Assembly: GCA_903909215.1 (NCBI GenBank)
Contig: CAIVUX010000038.1
Coordinates: 1-64,000, forward strand
DNA length: 64,000 nt
DNA from: an uncultured Ferrovum sp.
Lineage (GTDB): Bacteria; Pseudomonadota; Gammaproteobacteria; Burkholderiales; Ferrovaceae
Reading direction: 5' to 3'
Notes under the pieces: generated by a model
What the model saw: only the letters and a program-made list of their open reading frames with translations
Databases searched by the model: none
What the model was told of the DNA's origin: nothing
In this document: positions 51,496-60,212 of the stretch, piece after piece
Layout: every line of letters starts with the position of its first letter
Position numbering within the stretch: the first letter of the stretch is position 1
Made by a program: the position numbers and the translations under genes

Positions 51496-52371
51496 ATGAG
51501 CCTACGCCTGACACTGGCGTTGTTGTGGCTATTGCATTGGCTGCCGCTTCCTTGGCTGGCTGCCATGGGCAATGGTTTGGGGGCCTTGGCTTTCCGTTTG
51601 GCCCGTGAGCGTCGGCGCGTCACCTTAATCAATTTAAGGCTCTGTTTTCCTCAATGGACGCCCGAACAACGCCGCAGCGTAGCACGCCAGCATTTTCAGG
51701 AATTCATGACCAGCATTCTGGCGCAAGGCGTGGGTTGGTTCTCCCCCTTACCTGCTTTACAAAAGATTGTGCGCTACGAAGGTTTTGAGCATTTGCAAGC
51801 CGCAGTAAACGCGGGCCCTGTGATTATGATGACACCGCATTTTTTTGGGATAGACACCGCAGGCATTCGCCTCTCGGCGGATGTGGATATGATTTCTTTT
51901 CACACCCGTCACAAAAATTTAATCTTGGACGACATGATTCAGCGCCTACGTAAGCGCTGGAAGCGTGGCTTAATCTTTTCTAGGCAAGATGGCATTCGCC
52001 CAGTATTGCGTGCCTTAAAACCCGGTTGGGTGCTGTATTACTTCCCCGACCAAGATTACGGCCCTAAAGATTCCTTGTTTGTGGATTTCTTTGGCGTGAA
52101 GACCGCCACCATTCCCGCGCTCTCCTCCTTGGCACGTGTATCCGGTGCGCGCGTGGTGCCCTGTGTCATTCACCAAGACCTTCGGCACGGGCATTGCACC
52201 ATGCGTTTTTACCCCGCTTGGGAAAGCTTCCCCAGCGCCAGCGCGGCGGACGATGCGCTGCGCATGAATCAATTCATTGAAGCGCGCATCTTAGAGCACC
52301 CTGCCTTATATCTGTGGAGCCATAAGCGCTTTAAAACCCGCCCCCCAGGCGAGCCTTCTTTTTATGACTAA
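51496..52371 (+). CDS. lpxL: Lipid A lauroyl-type acyltransferase (LpxL/HtrB family)
   Basis: A roughly 291-residue inner-membrane enzyme that adds a secondary acyl chain to lipid A. An N-terminal membrane helix precedes the catalytic HX4D motif (TPHFFGID) and DQDYGPKDSLFVDFFGV. The start is uncertain: ATG 51496 (MSLRLTLAL) has a weak AGG, ATG 51460 has AGGGG very close. LpxL, LpxM and LpxP cannot be told apart with certainty from sequence alone. Confidence 0.88.
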   Translation: MSLRLTLALLWLLHWLPLPWLAAMGNGLGALAFRLARERRRVTLINLRLCFPQWTPEQRRSVARQHFQEFMTSILAQGVGWFSPLPALQKIVRYEGFEHLQAAVNAGPVIMMTPHFFGIDTAGIRLSADVDMISFHTRHKNLILDDMIQRLRKRWKRGLIFSRQDGIRPVLRALKPGWVLYYFPDQDYGPKDSLFVDFFGVKTATIPALSSLARVSGARVVPCVIHQDLRHGHCTMRFYPAWESFPSASAADDALRMNQFIEARILEHPALYLWSHKRFKTRPPGEPSFYD

Positions 52372-52442
52372 GCCTTATGAATACTGCGCGTGGACGCAAA
52401 ACGCGTTAGCATTCCTGTTATTCCTTTTCTTTGTAGAACATC

Positions 52443-53330
52443 ATGCGGCTTAGCTTTACCAAAATGCAGGGTCTGGGCAATGACTTCGTGGTGTTAGAAG
52501 GGTTGGCCGCGCCCGTAACGCTGAGCGCAGCGCAAATGCGTTGGCTGGCACACCGCCAATTGGGCGTGGGCTGCGATCAAATACTGATTGTGGAACCCGC
52601 GCAAGATGCGGCCAACCACTTTCGTTATCGCATCTTTAATGCCGATGGTGGTGAAGTGGAGAACTGCGGCAATGGAGCGCGTTGTTTCGCGCGCTATGTC
52701 ACCGAACGGGGCCTTAATAGGGGTCAGACCCCGAATCGGGGTCTGACCCCTATTCCTATTCGGGTGGAAACCTTGGGTGGGGTAATGACCTTAACCCTCA
52801 CAGAGGATCACCAAGTCATCGTAAATATGGGCGCACCGATATTTGAGCCCGCACGCATCCCTTTCATCGCAACCGCTCAAGCGCTGACCTATTCTTTGGA
52901 CGTGGCGGGGCAATTGCATGAATTTAGTGTGCTCTCCATGGGTAACCCCCATGCCGTACAAGTGGTGCTGTCTGTCAACACCGCACCCGTAGCAACAGAA
53001 GGACCTCTCATTGAAAACCATAAGGCCTTCCCACAACGCGTCAACGCAGGCTTTATGGAAATAGTGGACCGCACCCATATCAGGTTGCGCGTTTTTGAGC
53101 GCGGCGCCGGCGAAACCCTGGCTTGCGGCACCGGTGCTTGTGCTGCTGTGGTAGCCGGCATTACCCGCGGTCTGCTGGATGCGCAGGTTACTGTGGCCAC
53201 GCGCGGCGGCACCTTGACCATTGAATGGGCGGGGACCCATCAACCGGTGTTGATGACAGGTCCCGCTGAATTTGTATTTACCGGACAGATTGATCTACCC
53301 GAATTTCCTCAGGAGGCAACATGTTTTTAA
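52443..53330 (+). CDS. dapF: Diaminopimelate epimerase
   Basis: A 295-residue cofactor-free epimerase making meso-diaminopimelate for lysine and peptidoglycan. The two catalytic cysteines are in [13 protein letters not shown] (about residue 75) and LACGTGACA. It is about 20 residues longer than E. coli DapF, largely because a 39-bp palindrome pair is translated in frame as residues 92-104 (NRGQTP then NRGLTPI), between YVTERGL and PIRVETLGG. The DUF484 gene begins within its last 10 bases. Confidence 0.96.
   Translation: MRLSFTKMQGLGNDFVVLEGLAAPVTLSAAQMRWLAHRQLGVGCDQILIVEPAQDAANHFRYRIFNADGGEVENCGNGARCFARYVTERGLNRGQTPNRGLTPIPIRVETLGGVMTLTLTEDHQVIVNMGAPIFEPARIPFIATAQALTYSLDVAGQLHEFSVLSMGNPHAVQVVLSVNTAPVATEGPLIENHKAFPQRVNAGFMEIVDRTHIRLRVFERGAGETLACGTGACAAVVAGITRGLLDAQVTVATRGGTLTIEWAGTHQPVLMTGPAEFVFTGQIDLPEFPQEATCF
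52716..52754. repeat. In-frame palindrome pair inside dapF
   Basis: AATAGGGGTCAGACCCC, spacer GAATC, then the exact inverted complement ending CCCCTATT: a 39-bp perfect inverted repeat apart from the spacer. It equals exactly 13 codons and contains no stop in this frame, so it extends the protein without breaking it. Confidence 0.93.
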
Positions 53331-54004
53331 GCCCAGAATCGGTAGCGGCTTGGTTAAAAGAGCATCCCGATTTTTTTGATCAGCATTCCTCATTATTGAC
53401 CAACATCAACATTCCACACCCCCATGGTACGCACGCCGTATCTTTAAGCGAGCGACAAATTCTGGCGCTGCGCGATAAAACCCGCGCCCTAGAGTCTCGC
53501 TTAAACGAACTGATTGGCTATGCAGAAAATAATGACAGCATCAGCAATAAGGTGCATCAGTTGGCCCTTAAGTTGTCCGGTGTGCGCAGCCTAGAAGGCG
53601 TGTTGCATGTTGCTCAACATCAGCTGAAAGATGAGTTTTCCGTGCCGCATGTGGCGCTTCGTCTGTGGAATATTTTGGATGATCGACCTCACGATGCAGA
53701 AGGCGCCGAGTTTCATCCCGTGCAATCAGATTTGCGCAATTTCGTCGCCCACATGGAAGCACCGCATTGCGGCAACCACGCACCCTATGAAACCAGTCGC
53801 TGGTTTGATGACGAAGCTCCCAGTCTGCGCTCCTTCGCGTTGCTCCCCCTGCGCGATAAAAAAACATTTGGTGTGATGCTGCTGGCTTCGCCCGACGAAA
53901 AACGTTTCTACCCCGACATGGGTACGCTCTACCTCACCCGTATTGCCGAGTTGATTGGTGCCGCACTGCGTGCGCACAGCCATGCCCAAGACCTCAACGA
54001 CTGA
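53321..54004 (+). CDS. DUF484 family protein
   Basis: A 227-residue GAF-like protein of unknown function found between dapF and xerC in many proteobacteria. The N-terminal [15 protein letters not shown] is the family hallmark, followed by a helix with coiled-coil character and a GAF-like domain ([31 protein letters not shown]). AGGAGG precedes the ATG. Overlaps dapF by 10 bp and xerC by 23 bp. Confidence 0.9.
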   Translation: MFLSPESVAAWLKEHPDFFDQHSSLLTNINIPHPHGTHAVSLSERQILALRDKTRALESRLNELIGYAENNDSISNKVHQLALKLSGVRSLEGVLHVAQHQLKDEFSVPHVALRLWNILDDRPHDAEGAEFHPVQSDLRNFVAHMEAPHCGNHAPYETSRWFDDEAPSLRSFALLPLRDKKTFGVMLLASPDEKRFYPDMGTLYLTRIAELIGAALRAHSHAQDLND

Positions 54005-54893
54005 AAGGCATCCACAGCAAGCGCTGGTGGTGGCGTATCTTAACCACCTGCGCACCGAACGGCGCCTATCGCCGCAGACCGAAATTCATTACGCCCGTGA
54101 TTGCGCAGTTTTACTGCGATTATGTGAAACGCGTCTTTTGGGGGATTTAAGCCCGCACGACGTGCGCCGCTTTGTGGCCGTGTTGCATGGACAAGGATTA
54201 TCCGGACGCAGTATTGCGCGCAGTCTCTCTGCCTGGCGCGGTTTTTATGAATACTTGGCGCGTGACCATGGTTTTACACATAACCCCTGTGCCGGCATGC
54301 GCCCTCCGCGCTCTGCACGCAAGCTACCCCACGCATTAAGCCCTGATATGGCCAATCAACTCATGCAGGTGAAGGGGGAAGATTTTTTAGCGTTGCGCGA
54401 TCGCGCCTTGCTGGAACTGCTTTATTCATCGGGATTGCGTCTGTCTGAGTTGGCCAATTTGGATGTGCAAGACGTAGACCATTCGGCACATACGGTAACG
54501 GTGACCGGTAAGGGCTCTAAAACCCGCATCGTGCCCGTGGGGCGCATGGCCTTGCAGGCCCTGAGCGCTTGGCTGCCCCAGCGAGACCGCGTTGGTGAAG
54601 ACAACGCCGCTTTATTTGTGGGCAGCACGGGGCGACGACTGGGGGTGCGCAGCATCGAAACCCGCGTGGCGCTGCGTGCCGTGCAATTGGGGCTGCCGGA
54701 AAAAGTGCACCCCCACATGTTGCGCCATTCCTTTGCTTCGCATGTGCTGCAATCCAGCGGCGACCTGCGCGCCGTGCAAGAAATGTTGGGGCACGCCAGC
54801 ATCACCTCCACGCAGGTGTATACCCATTTGGATTTTCAACATCTGGCCAAAATTTACGATGCGGCGCATCCCAGAGCCAAACGTAAACCCTAG
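53982..54893 (+). CDS. xerC: Tyrosine recombinase XerC
   Basis: A 303-residue site-specific recombinase that resolves chromosome dimers at dif with XerD. The core-binding domain is N-terminal; catalytic residues are in YSSGLRLSELANL (Arg), GKGSKTRIVPVG (Lys), HMLRHSFASH (His, Arg), LGHASITSTQVYTHLD (His, nucleophilic Tyr). Start at 53982 (MPKTSTTE), within the end of DUF484. It is a chromosomal XerC, not a phage integrase, judged by operon context. Its end overlaps the convergent receptor gene by 4 bp. Confidence 0.95.
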   Translation: MPKTSTTERHPQQALVVAYLNHLRTERRLSPQTEIHYARDCAVLLRLCETRLLGDLSPHDVRRFVAVLHGQGLSGRSIARSLSAWRGFYEYLARDHGFTHNPCAGMRPPRSARKLPHALSPDMANQLMQVKGEDFLALRDRALLELLYSSGLRLSELANLDVQDVDHSAHTVTVTGKGSKTRIVPVGRMALQALSAWLPQRDRVGEDNAALFVGSTGRRLGVRSIETRVALRAVQLGLPEKVHPHMLRHSFASHVLQSSGDLRAVQEMLGHASITSTQVYTHLDFQHLAKIYDAAHPRAKRKP

Positions 54894-57073
54894 AACAGGC
54901 GGCTCAACCCCACCATGATCGTGCGACGCTGTCCATATTGTGGGGCCCCCACTCCGATGCCGGTGCCGTCTCTTAGCTCATAGCTGCGATCAAGCGCATT
55001 AATTAATGTAAGCCGTCCTTCTAAAGTGCCAAAACTATCGGAGCGCACGGTGTGCATCGCCGCCAAATTAAGAGTGGCGTAAGCAGGCAACGTGTTCATG
55101 TTGGCAAATCCGCTGCGCAGCCCACTGCCAAAAACACCATCGGCACTAAAATTAGCCCAGTCGGCGTGATAGGTTACGCTGCCAGAGAGCGTATAGCGCT
55201 GATCGTGATCCAGATAAATCCAATGGTTGCTGATGTACGCCAGCTCCGTCGCTGAAAAATTAAACTGTCCGGTTTCAATGTTCTTGCCCTGCGCTCGACC
55301 GACGGCTATGTTGAGCGACTCACTCCAACGACCGTCATGATACGAACCCGTCGCCTCTACCCCATACGCGCGACCTTGCTGATAATTAAATGATGAAAAA
55401 ATCAGCGCATTGCCAAACTGCCCTTGATCTTGCAAGTGGCGCACCTGACGGTAATAGGTATCCACGTCCAACGTCAGATGGTCATTCACTTGATGCGAGA
55501 CACCAAAATCGAAATAGTCCGAACGCTCTGCCTTCACAGAAGTGTCGGCATTACTCGGTGTGGTATTGGTGGTATTGGCGAATGCCGTCACAGTGTTGCT
55601 GTTAATGAGTTCTGCTGGAGGCGGTGTAAAATATTCTGCAAATCCTGCGTGTAAGCGCGTGCGCTCTGTGGCATCCCACACCAAGGCCAAACGTGGGCTG
55701 ATTTGATGTTCGTCGGTGAGCACATTGCTTTGGTCAAAACGCACACCATAATTCATGGTGAGGTGCGGCACTAATGTCCACTCGTCTTGCAGCGAGATGC
55801 CCCAGAAGTGGCCCACACCGGCACTGTTGTCCGTGATGGCGGTGGGGGCCATGCTGGCGATGTTGCCGATGAGTTGACTGCCGCCGATGCACGCTGAAGA
55901 GGCGCCCGTGCAATACACTTGTGACGCATTGCTGGTCAGGTAACGCTCTCGTTGCACCATGAACCCTGTGCGCAACACATGATCGTCCATCCAATGCACG
56001 CCCACATCTGTTTGCACGCCCTCTGCTTCATTGCGGCGCGTGATATCACTACTGGCTCCGGTATAGAACAAGTCACCTAAGTTTGGGTCGGGACTGTAAT
56101 GCACATCTGTTATGCGATGATAAAAAGAGGTTTGATAGTCCACCAAAGCGTTGTCGTGCGATTGAAAGCTGGCCACTTCAAATTGATTGCGCTCTGTTTG
56201 GTTGGCGTTAAGCATTTGTGAAACGGGTGTGGGTGTGAGCGTTGAACCGTACTGCGCCACCAGTGCTGGTCGATCAGGAATTTGAAAAGCGTTTTCAGAA
56301 TGCCCAAAGGTTAGACTGATGCGCTGCTGAGGGTTAAGGTCGTAGGCCAAGAAGGCGAAGCCTTTGCCTTGCACACTGCGATCATGCAGGGCGTTTAACG
56401 CCGGGGTTGGGTTTTCAATACCCAATTCGGAGGTCAACCATGAGCCGGCCAAGTTGTAACTGAAAGCCCCTACAGAGCCATTTAGCACAGTGCCCATTTC
56501 GCCGTAGTTGCGACTGCCCCCGGTTACTGAAAACTCGCCGCCGGGTTCCGCGCCTGGTCCGCGCGTATGAATGTCTACTACCCCTGCAGTACGAAAACCA
56601 TATTGCGCAGGCAGGGCGCCTGTGATGACATTAATTTGATCAGCAAAGCGCGTATCAATCACTTGGCCAAAGCCGCTTATGGCCTCAGGAATAATCACGC
56701 CATTCACGCGATATTGCAAATTTCCGTGATCGCCGCGCACATGCACCTGACCAAAACCATCTTGCACAATGCCGGGCGCTTGCAGCAGCACTTGGTTGAG
56801 TGGCGTGGCGTTGCCTTGCGGTAAGTTGGCGATATCTGCATCGGAGAATTGATATTGCGAGGTGCCGGCATCTGACGAGAGTGCGTTGCGCGCGTTATCC
56901 AGTCGTCGAGAAATAACCGTGATGGTTCTTGCCTTCGCTACCGCATCCTCCCCCAAGCTGGGGTCTGACCCCGAATTGGGGTCAGACCCCAAAACAGGGG
57001 GCGCCCCAAAGGTGGTAACGCTAACCAAGGCCAACGCCGAGGCGCCTGCCTTCCACTTTTTTAACAATGACAT
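54890..57073 (-). CDS. TonB-dependent outer membrane receptor
   Basis: A 727-residue outer-membrane receptor: signal peptide (residues 1 to about 24), plug domain (VLLQAPGIVQDGFGQVHVRG, INVITGALPAQYG) and a 22-strand-type barrel ending in phenylalanine (GLSRLF). Start at 57073 (MSLLKKW) behind GGGAG. Substrate unknown; the neighbouring small His/Cys protein hints at a metal. A palindrome pair is translated near residues 29-40 (GSDP, SGSDPS), between the signal peptide and the plug. Confidence 0.92.
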   Translation of the reverse strand: MSLLKKWKAGASALALVSVTTFGAPPVLGSDPNSGSDPSLGEDAVAKARTITVISRRLDNARNALSSDAGTSQYQFSDADIANLPQGNATPLNQVLLQAPGIVQDGFGQVHVRGDHGNLQYRVNGVIIPEAISGFGQVIDTRFADQINVITGALPAQYGFRTAGVVDIHTRGPGAEPGGEFSVTGGSRNYGEMGTVLNGSVGAFSYNLAGSWLTSELGIENPTPALNALHDRSVQGKGFAFLAYDLNPQQRISLTFGHSENAFQIPDRPALVAQYGSTLTPTPVSQMLNANQTERNQFEVASFQSHDNALVDYQTSFYHRITDVHYSPDPNLGDLFYTGASSDITRRNEAEGVQTDVGVHWMDDHVLRTGFMVQRERYLTSNASQVYCTGASSACIGGSQLIGNIASMAPTAITDNSAGVGHFWGISLQDEWTLVPHLTMNYGVRFDQSNVLTDEHQISPRLALVWDATERTRLHAGFAEYFTPPPAELINSNTVTAFANTTNTTPSNADTSVKAERSDYFDFGVSHQVNDHLTLDVDTYYRQVRHLQDQGQFGNALIFSSFNYQQGRAYGVEATGSYHDGRWSESLNIAVGRAQGKNIETGQFNFSATELAYISNHWIYLDHDQRYTLSGSVTYHADWANFSADGVFGSGLRSGFANMNTLPAYATLNLAAMHTVRSDSFGTLEGRLTLINALDRSYELRDGTGIGVGAPQYGQRRTIMVGLSRLF
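56960..56990. repeat. In-frame palindrome pair in the TonB receptor gene
   Basis: GGGGTCTGACCCC, spacer GAATT, GGGGTCAGACCCC, read through in frame in the linker just after the signal peptide. Spacer length is five, as in dapF, whereas intergenic pairs have four. Confidence 0.92.
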
Positions 57074-57125
57074 GGACACTCCCAAAAACGAATCATTCCT
57101 CTCGAGTTGCGAGAGAGACGTTGGC

Positions 57126-57431
57126 TTAAACCGCAGATACTAAGCGATTGGGAGGAGCGCGGGTGTTGTAAGAAAGGTAATCGATGCGGCTAAAGCGCTG
57201 AGTACGTGAAACCTGGATAACCACAAAAAGGAAGAATAAGGCGGCTGCGAACAAGGCTACAGGTGGCAGCGCCCCGTCCAGCGCCTGATGCGCCAATACC
57301 TGACATACCGAACAGGACTGCTCCAGTGCGGCGGATTCGTGATGGTGCGACAGCTCGATGGCCTGCAGACCCAACAGGGCCACACAGAACGCTGCTAATA
57401 CCCAAAGCCGCATGATGTTTAAACGTTTCAT
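57126..57431 (-). CDS. Small His/Cys-rich membrane protein (DUF2946-like)
   Basis: A protein of about 101 residues with a signal or membrane helix (LWVLAAFCVALLGLQAIE), a cluster ELSHHHES, the pair CSVC, and a second membrane helix (PPVALFAAALFFLFVVIQV). It resembles the small DUF2946-like proteins that often accompany TonB receptors for zinc or copper. Starts possible at 57431, 57413 or 57449; I cannot decide firmly. It lies just upstream of the TonB receptor on the same strand, so they probably work together. Confidence 0.7.
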   Translation of the reverse strand: MKRLNIMRLWVLAAFCVALLGLQAIELSHHHESAALEQSCSVCQVLAHQALDGALPPVALFAAALFFLFVVIQVSRTQRFSRIDYLSYNTRAPPNRLVSAV

Positions 57432-57455
57432 TCCTGCATGAGAACACATTGGGGT

Positions 57456-57475
57456 TTTGGGCGCAATAGCCCAAA
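57456..57475. other. Short inverted repeat TTTGGGC-N6-GCCCAAA
   Basis: A perfect seven-base inverted repeat with spacer GCAATA in the 70-bp gap between the MATE gene and the small His/Cys protein gene. It may be an operator for the metal-related pair downstream or a weak terminator for the MATE gene; there is no T-run. Confidence 0.4.
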
Positions 57476-57501
57476 TAACAGACGCATGGGGTTGGTTTGG
57501 G

Positions 57502-58917
57502 TTAGCGAAAAAGATTAATTTTTTGCCATGCGCCCGAGCGCCAGCGCAACCACAAACCAAAACCCAGCACGGTGGTGTAAACCAAAGCGGCGGTCCAACC
57601 ACCAATGGCGCCCCAACCCCATTGCGGTAGAAAATGCACCCAGCCCTGCCCCGTGGGAAACGTGAGGGCGTGGCACAGTGGCAAGAACATGCCCCAAGAT
57701 AAAATGAGCAACATCACAGTAGGTACGCGCACATCCCCCGCACCGCGCAGGCAAAAGGCGCTGGCCAAATTGAGTGCATCAAAAATTTGATAGCCCGCGG
57801 CAATCCACAACAGCGGCAGTGCCAAAGCGGTGACGGCGGCGGCTTCAGCACCGTGACCAGACACAAAGAGTGGCACGATCCAACGCCCCGCCAAGGCCAA
57901 CCCCACACCCAGTACGCCCATGTACACCATGGCCATGCGCACGATGACACTGGCACAACGCATAGCCCAATCCTTATCGCCCGCCCCAATGGACTGCCCC
58001 ACCAAAGTGGTGCCCGCCAAAGCAATGCCGATGGCCGGCAAATAAGAAATGGAGGTCAGCATCATGACGATTTGTGTGGCCGCGCCATCCACAGGACTGA
58101 TGCGCACTTGCATCAGCTGAAAGAGCGCTAAGCCAATCACATCCATGGCGGGGAATAATCCCGTGGGAATACCCAGAGCAAACACCCGCTTAATGCCCGC
58201 CCAATCAGGACGCCAGGTGTGGCGCGTATTAAATTCGCTGTCAAACCCTTTGCTCCAAAAAATTGACAGTGCCACCAATGAACCCACCACCAAGGATAAG
58301 GAGCTGGCAATGGCTGCTCCCGCAATGCCGTAGCCCAGGTGGAACATAAACACTTCATTGAGTGCGGCATTGGTAATGGCCACCAGTACCATGGTCCAGA
58401 AGGTGTAGCGCGGGCGGCTGATGCCATTAAAAAATGAATTAAGTGAATAAAATACGGCGGAGACGGACCCCCCCAGCATGCGCGGCGTCCAGAACTCGTT
58501 GGCCAAAGTTTGAATGTGGTCCGATAAACCAAAGTTATTTAAGAACAGGGGGCCATTAAACGCCACCCACAGAAACAGAGGGGTGGTGAGCAAGGACCCC
58601 CAAATGCCACACCAAGCGGCATGCGCGGCATCAGATCGGCGTTGCGCACCAAAGGCCTGGGCCACCAAAGTTTGCACCCCCATACCCACGCCGCCCAACA
58701 AGAGAAAGAAGACAAAGATTAAAAAGTAACAGGCCCCCATGGCGGCCATGGCGTCTGTGGAAAGGCGACCAATAAACCAGGTGTCCGTGAGGTTTAAAAC
58801 CACCTGCAGGCTGCTGTTTAAAAAAAGAGGGAACGCCAAAGCAATCACCGCCCCCAAACTCACATGACGTTGACCTTGGGCATCAAGGCGCAGTGCGGGA
58901 AGAGGGTGCGCGCTCAC
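57502..58917 (-). CDS. MATE family efflux transporter
   Basis: A 471-residue inner-membrane protein with about 12 transmembrane segments in two similar halves, typical of multidrug and toxin extrusion antiporters driven by sodium or protons. Features: LNLTDTWFIGRLSTDAMAAMG and the second-half LVGQSIGAGDKDWAMR. Start is GTG 58917 overlapping the MFS stop (GTGA). Substrate unknown. Confidence 0.9.
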   Translation of the reverse strand: MSAHPLPALRLDAQGQRHVSLGAVIALAFPLFLNSSLQVVLNLTDTWFIGRLSTDAMAAMGACYFLIFVFFLLLGGVGMGVQTLVAQAFGAQRRSDAAHAAWCGIWGSLLTTPLFLWVAFNGPLFLNNFGLSDHIQTLANEFWTPRMLGGSVSAVFYSLNSFFNGISRPRYTFWTMVLVAITNAALNEVFMFHLGYGIAGAAIASSLSLVVGSLVALSIFWSKGFDSEFNTRHTWRPDWAGIKRVFALGIPTGLFPAMDVIGLALFQLMQVRISPVDGAATQIVMMLTSISYLPAIGIALAGTTLVGQSIGAGDKDWAMRCASVIVRMAMVYMGVLGVGLALAGRWIVPLFVSGHGAEAAAVTALALPLLWIAAGYQIFDALNLASAFCLRGAGDVRVPTVMLLILSWGMFLPLCHALTFPTGQGWVHFLPQWGWGAIGGWTAALVYTTVLGFGLWLRWRSGAWQKINLFR

Positions 58918-60212
58918 GAACGCCGCCACAGCGCGCTCATACCCGATAACAGCATGGGGCAGGCCAATACCAGTGCCGCCAAGGCCACGGCATTTATTAC
59001 GCCCACCATCAGAAATAAATTGGGGATAGTAAAGCCCTTGCCCAACAACCATACCGCCAGCAAGGAGGCCACCACCATAAACAAGGCGTTGAGTAAATTG
59101 GTGGTGCCCATCATACGTGCGCGGTGCGTTTCTGCCGTTCGGCTTTGAATCAGCACATACAGTGGCACGATGTAGGCCCCGGCGCTGAACCCTATAAGCG
59201 CGGTATCAACCACCACATGAACCCCACGCAGGCTGCTGATAAAAGCCATTACTGTAAAACTTCCCACGCTCATCACCACCCCATGGGCGCTGGCCAAGTC
59301 CATGGCGAAGAACGTCATGCCCAAGCCCCCCAAAGGCACCAAGGCGTAGCCCAGTTTTCCGCGGGCCAGACGCGCGCCCATCAAAGAGCCCGTGCCCACG
59401 GCCAAGGTCAGCACCGTCCACAGCAATGTGACCACCGCTTCGGTTGCGCCCAAAGTATCGCGGGTATAAGAAGGAAATTGGGTCAGGAACGTGGCACCAT
59501 AAAACCAAAACCACGAATTGCCCAGCAATGCCACCAACACCACGCGGTCCGCGCCCGCACGACGCAGATTGCGCCAGGCTTCACCCAAAGGATTAACACT
59601 TAGACGCAGATCGGGCATGGCAGAGGGCGCGGGGGGAATAGCGCGACTAAACCCATACCCTGTAATGGCCACCAATAACACCAGCACCGCCACAGCCATG
59701 CGGCCCGCCTCGCCCGCCCCCATGAGCAAGCCGCCCACGTTGGTGCCCAATAAAATCGCCACAAAGGTGCCCATCTCCACCCAACCGTTGGCCAGCAACA
59801 ATTGGTCCGCCGGCACATGCTGCGGCAGGATGGCAAACTTTAAAGGACCAAAGAACGCCGAGTGACAGCCCAATAAAAAAATCACCAACAACACCAATAT
59901 CAATTGATGCGTAATGAGCGACAAAGCCCCCACAGCCATCAAGATAATTTCCAATAGTTTAATCAGACGCATCAGGCGCGCCTTATCCCACTTATCGGCA
60001 CATTCGCCCGCGGTTACCGAGAACAGCAAGAAAGGCAGAATGAATAAGGCCGCCACAAGGTTAATCAGCAAGGCAGGAGGCATCCCAAAAAAGGACTGGC
60101 CCTCAAAGGCGATTAAAATAATGAGGGCATTTTTGTAGAGGTTGTCGTTAAAGGCGCCGCAGAATTGGGTGAAGAACAGCGGGCCGAAGCGCCGCTGCAG
60201 TAACAGATTCAA
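58914..60212 (-). CDS. MFS transporter, LplT-like (lysophospholipid transporter family)
   Basis: A 432-residue inner-membrane protein with about 12 transmembrane segments. The N-terminus [20 protein letters not shown] matches the LplT-type MFS branch, which flips lysophospholipids into the cytosol for reacylation. No fused or adjacent acyltransferase is seen, so lipid transport is only likely. ATG overlaps the tyrS stop by 4 bp. Confidence 0.85.
   Translation of the reverse strand: MNLLLQRRFGPLFFTQFCGAFNDNLYKNALIILIAFEGQSFFGMPPALLINLVAALFILPFLLFSVTAGECADKWDKARLMRLIKLLEIILMAVGALSLITHQLILVLLVIFLLGCHSAFFGPLKFAILPQHVPADQLLLANGWVEMGTFVAILLGTNVGGLLMGAGEAGRMAVAVLVLLVAITGYGFSRAIPPAPSAMPDLRLSVNPLGEAWRNLRRAGADRVVLVALLGNSWFWFYGATFLTQFPSYTRDTLGATEAVVTLLWTVLTLAVGTGSLMGARLARGKLGYALVPLGGLGMTFFAMDLASAHGVVMSVGSFTVMAFISSLRGVHVVVDTALIGFSAGAYIVPLYVLIQSRTAETHRARMMGTTNLLNALFMVVASLLAVWLLGKGFTIPNLFLMVGVINAVALAALVLACPMLLSGMSALWRRS

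Noticed and set aside
53982-54893. xerC as a phage or island integrase
   Set aside because: It is in the standard dapF-DUF484-xerC order, overlaps its neighbour, and no attachment site, tRNA end or mobile gene is nearby.
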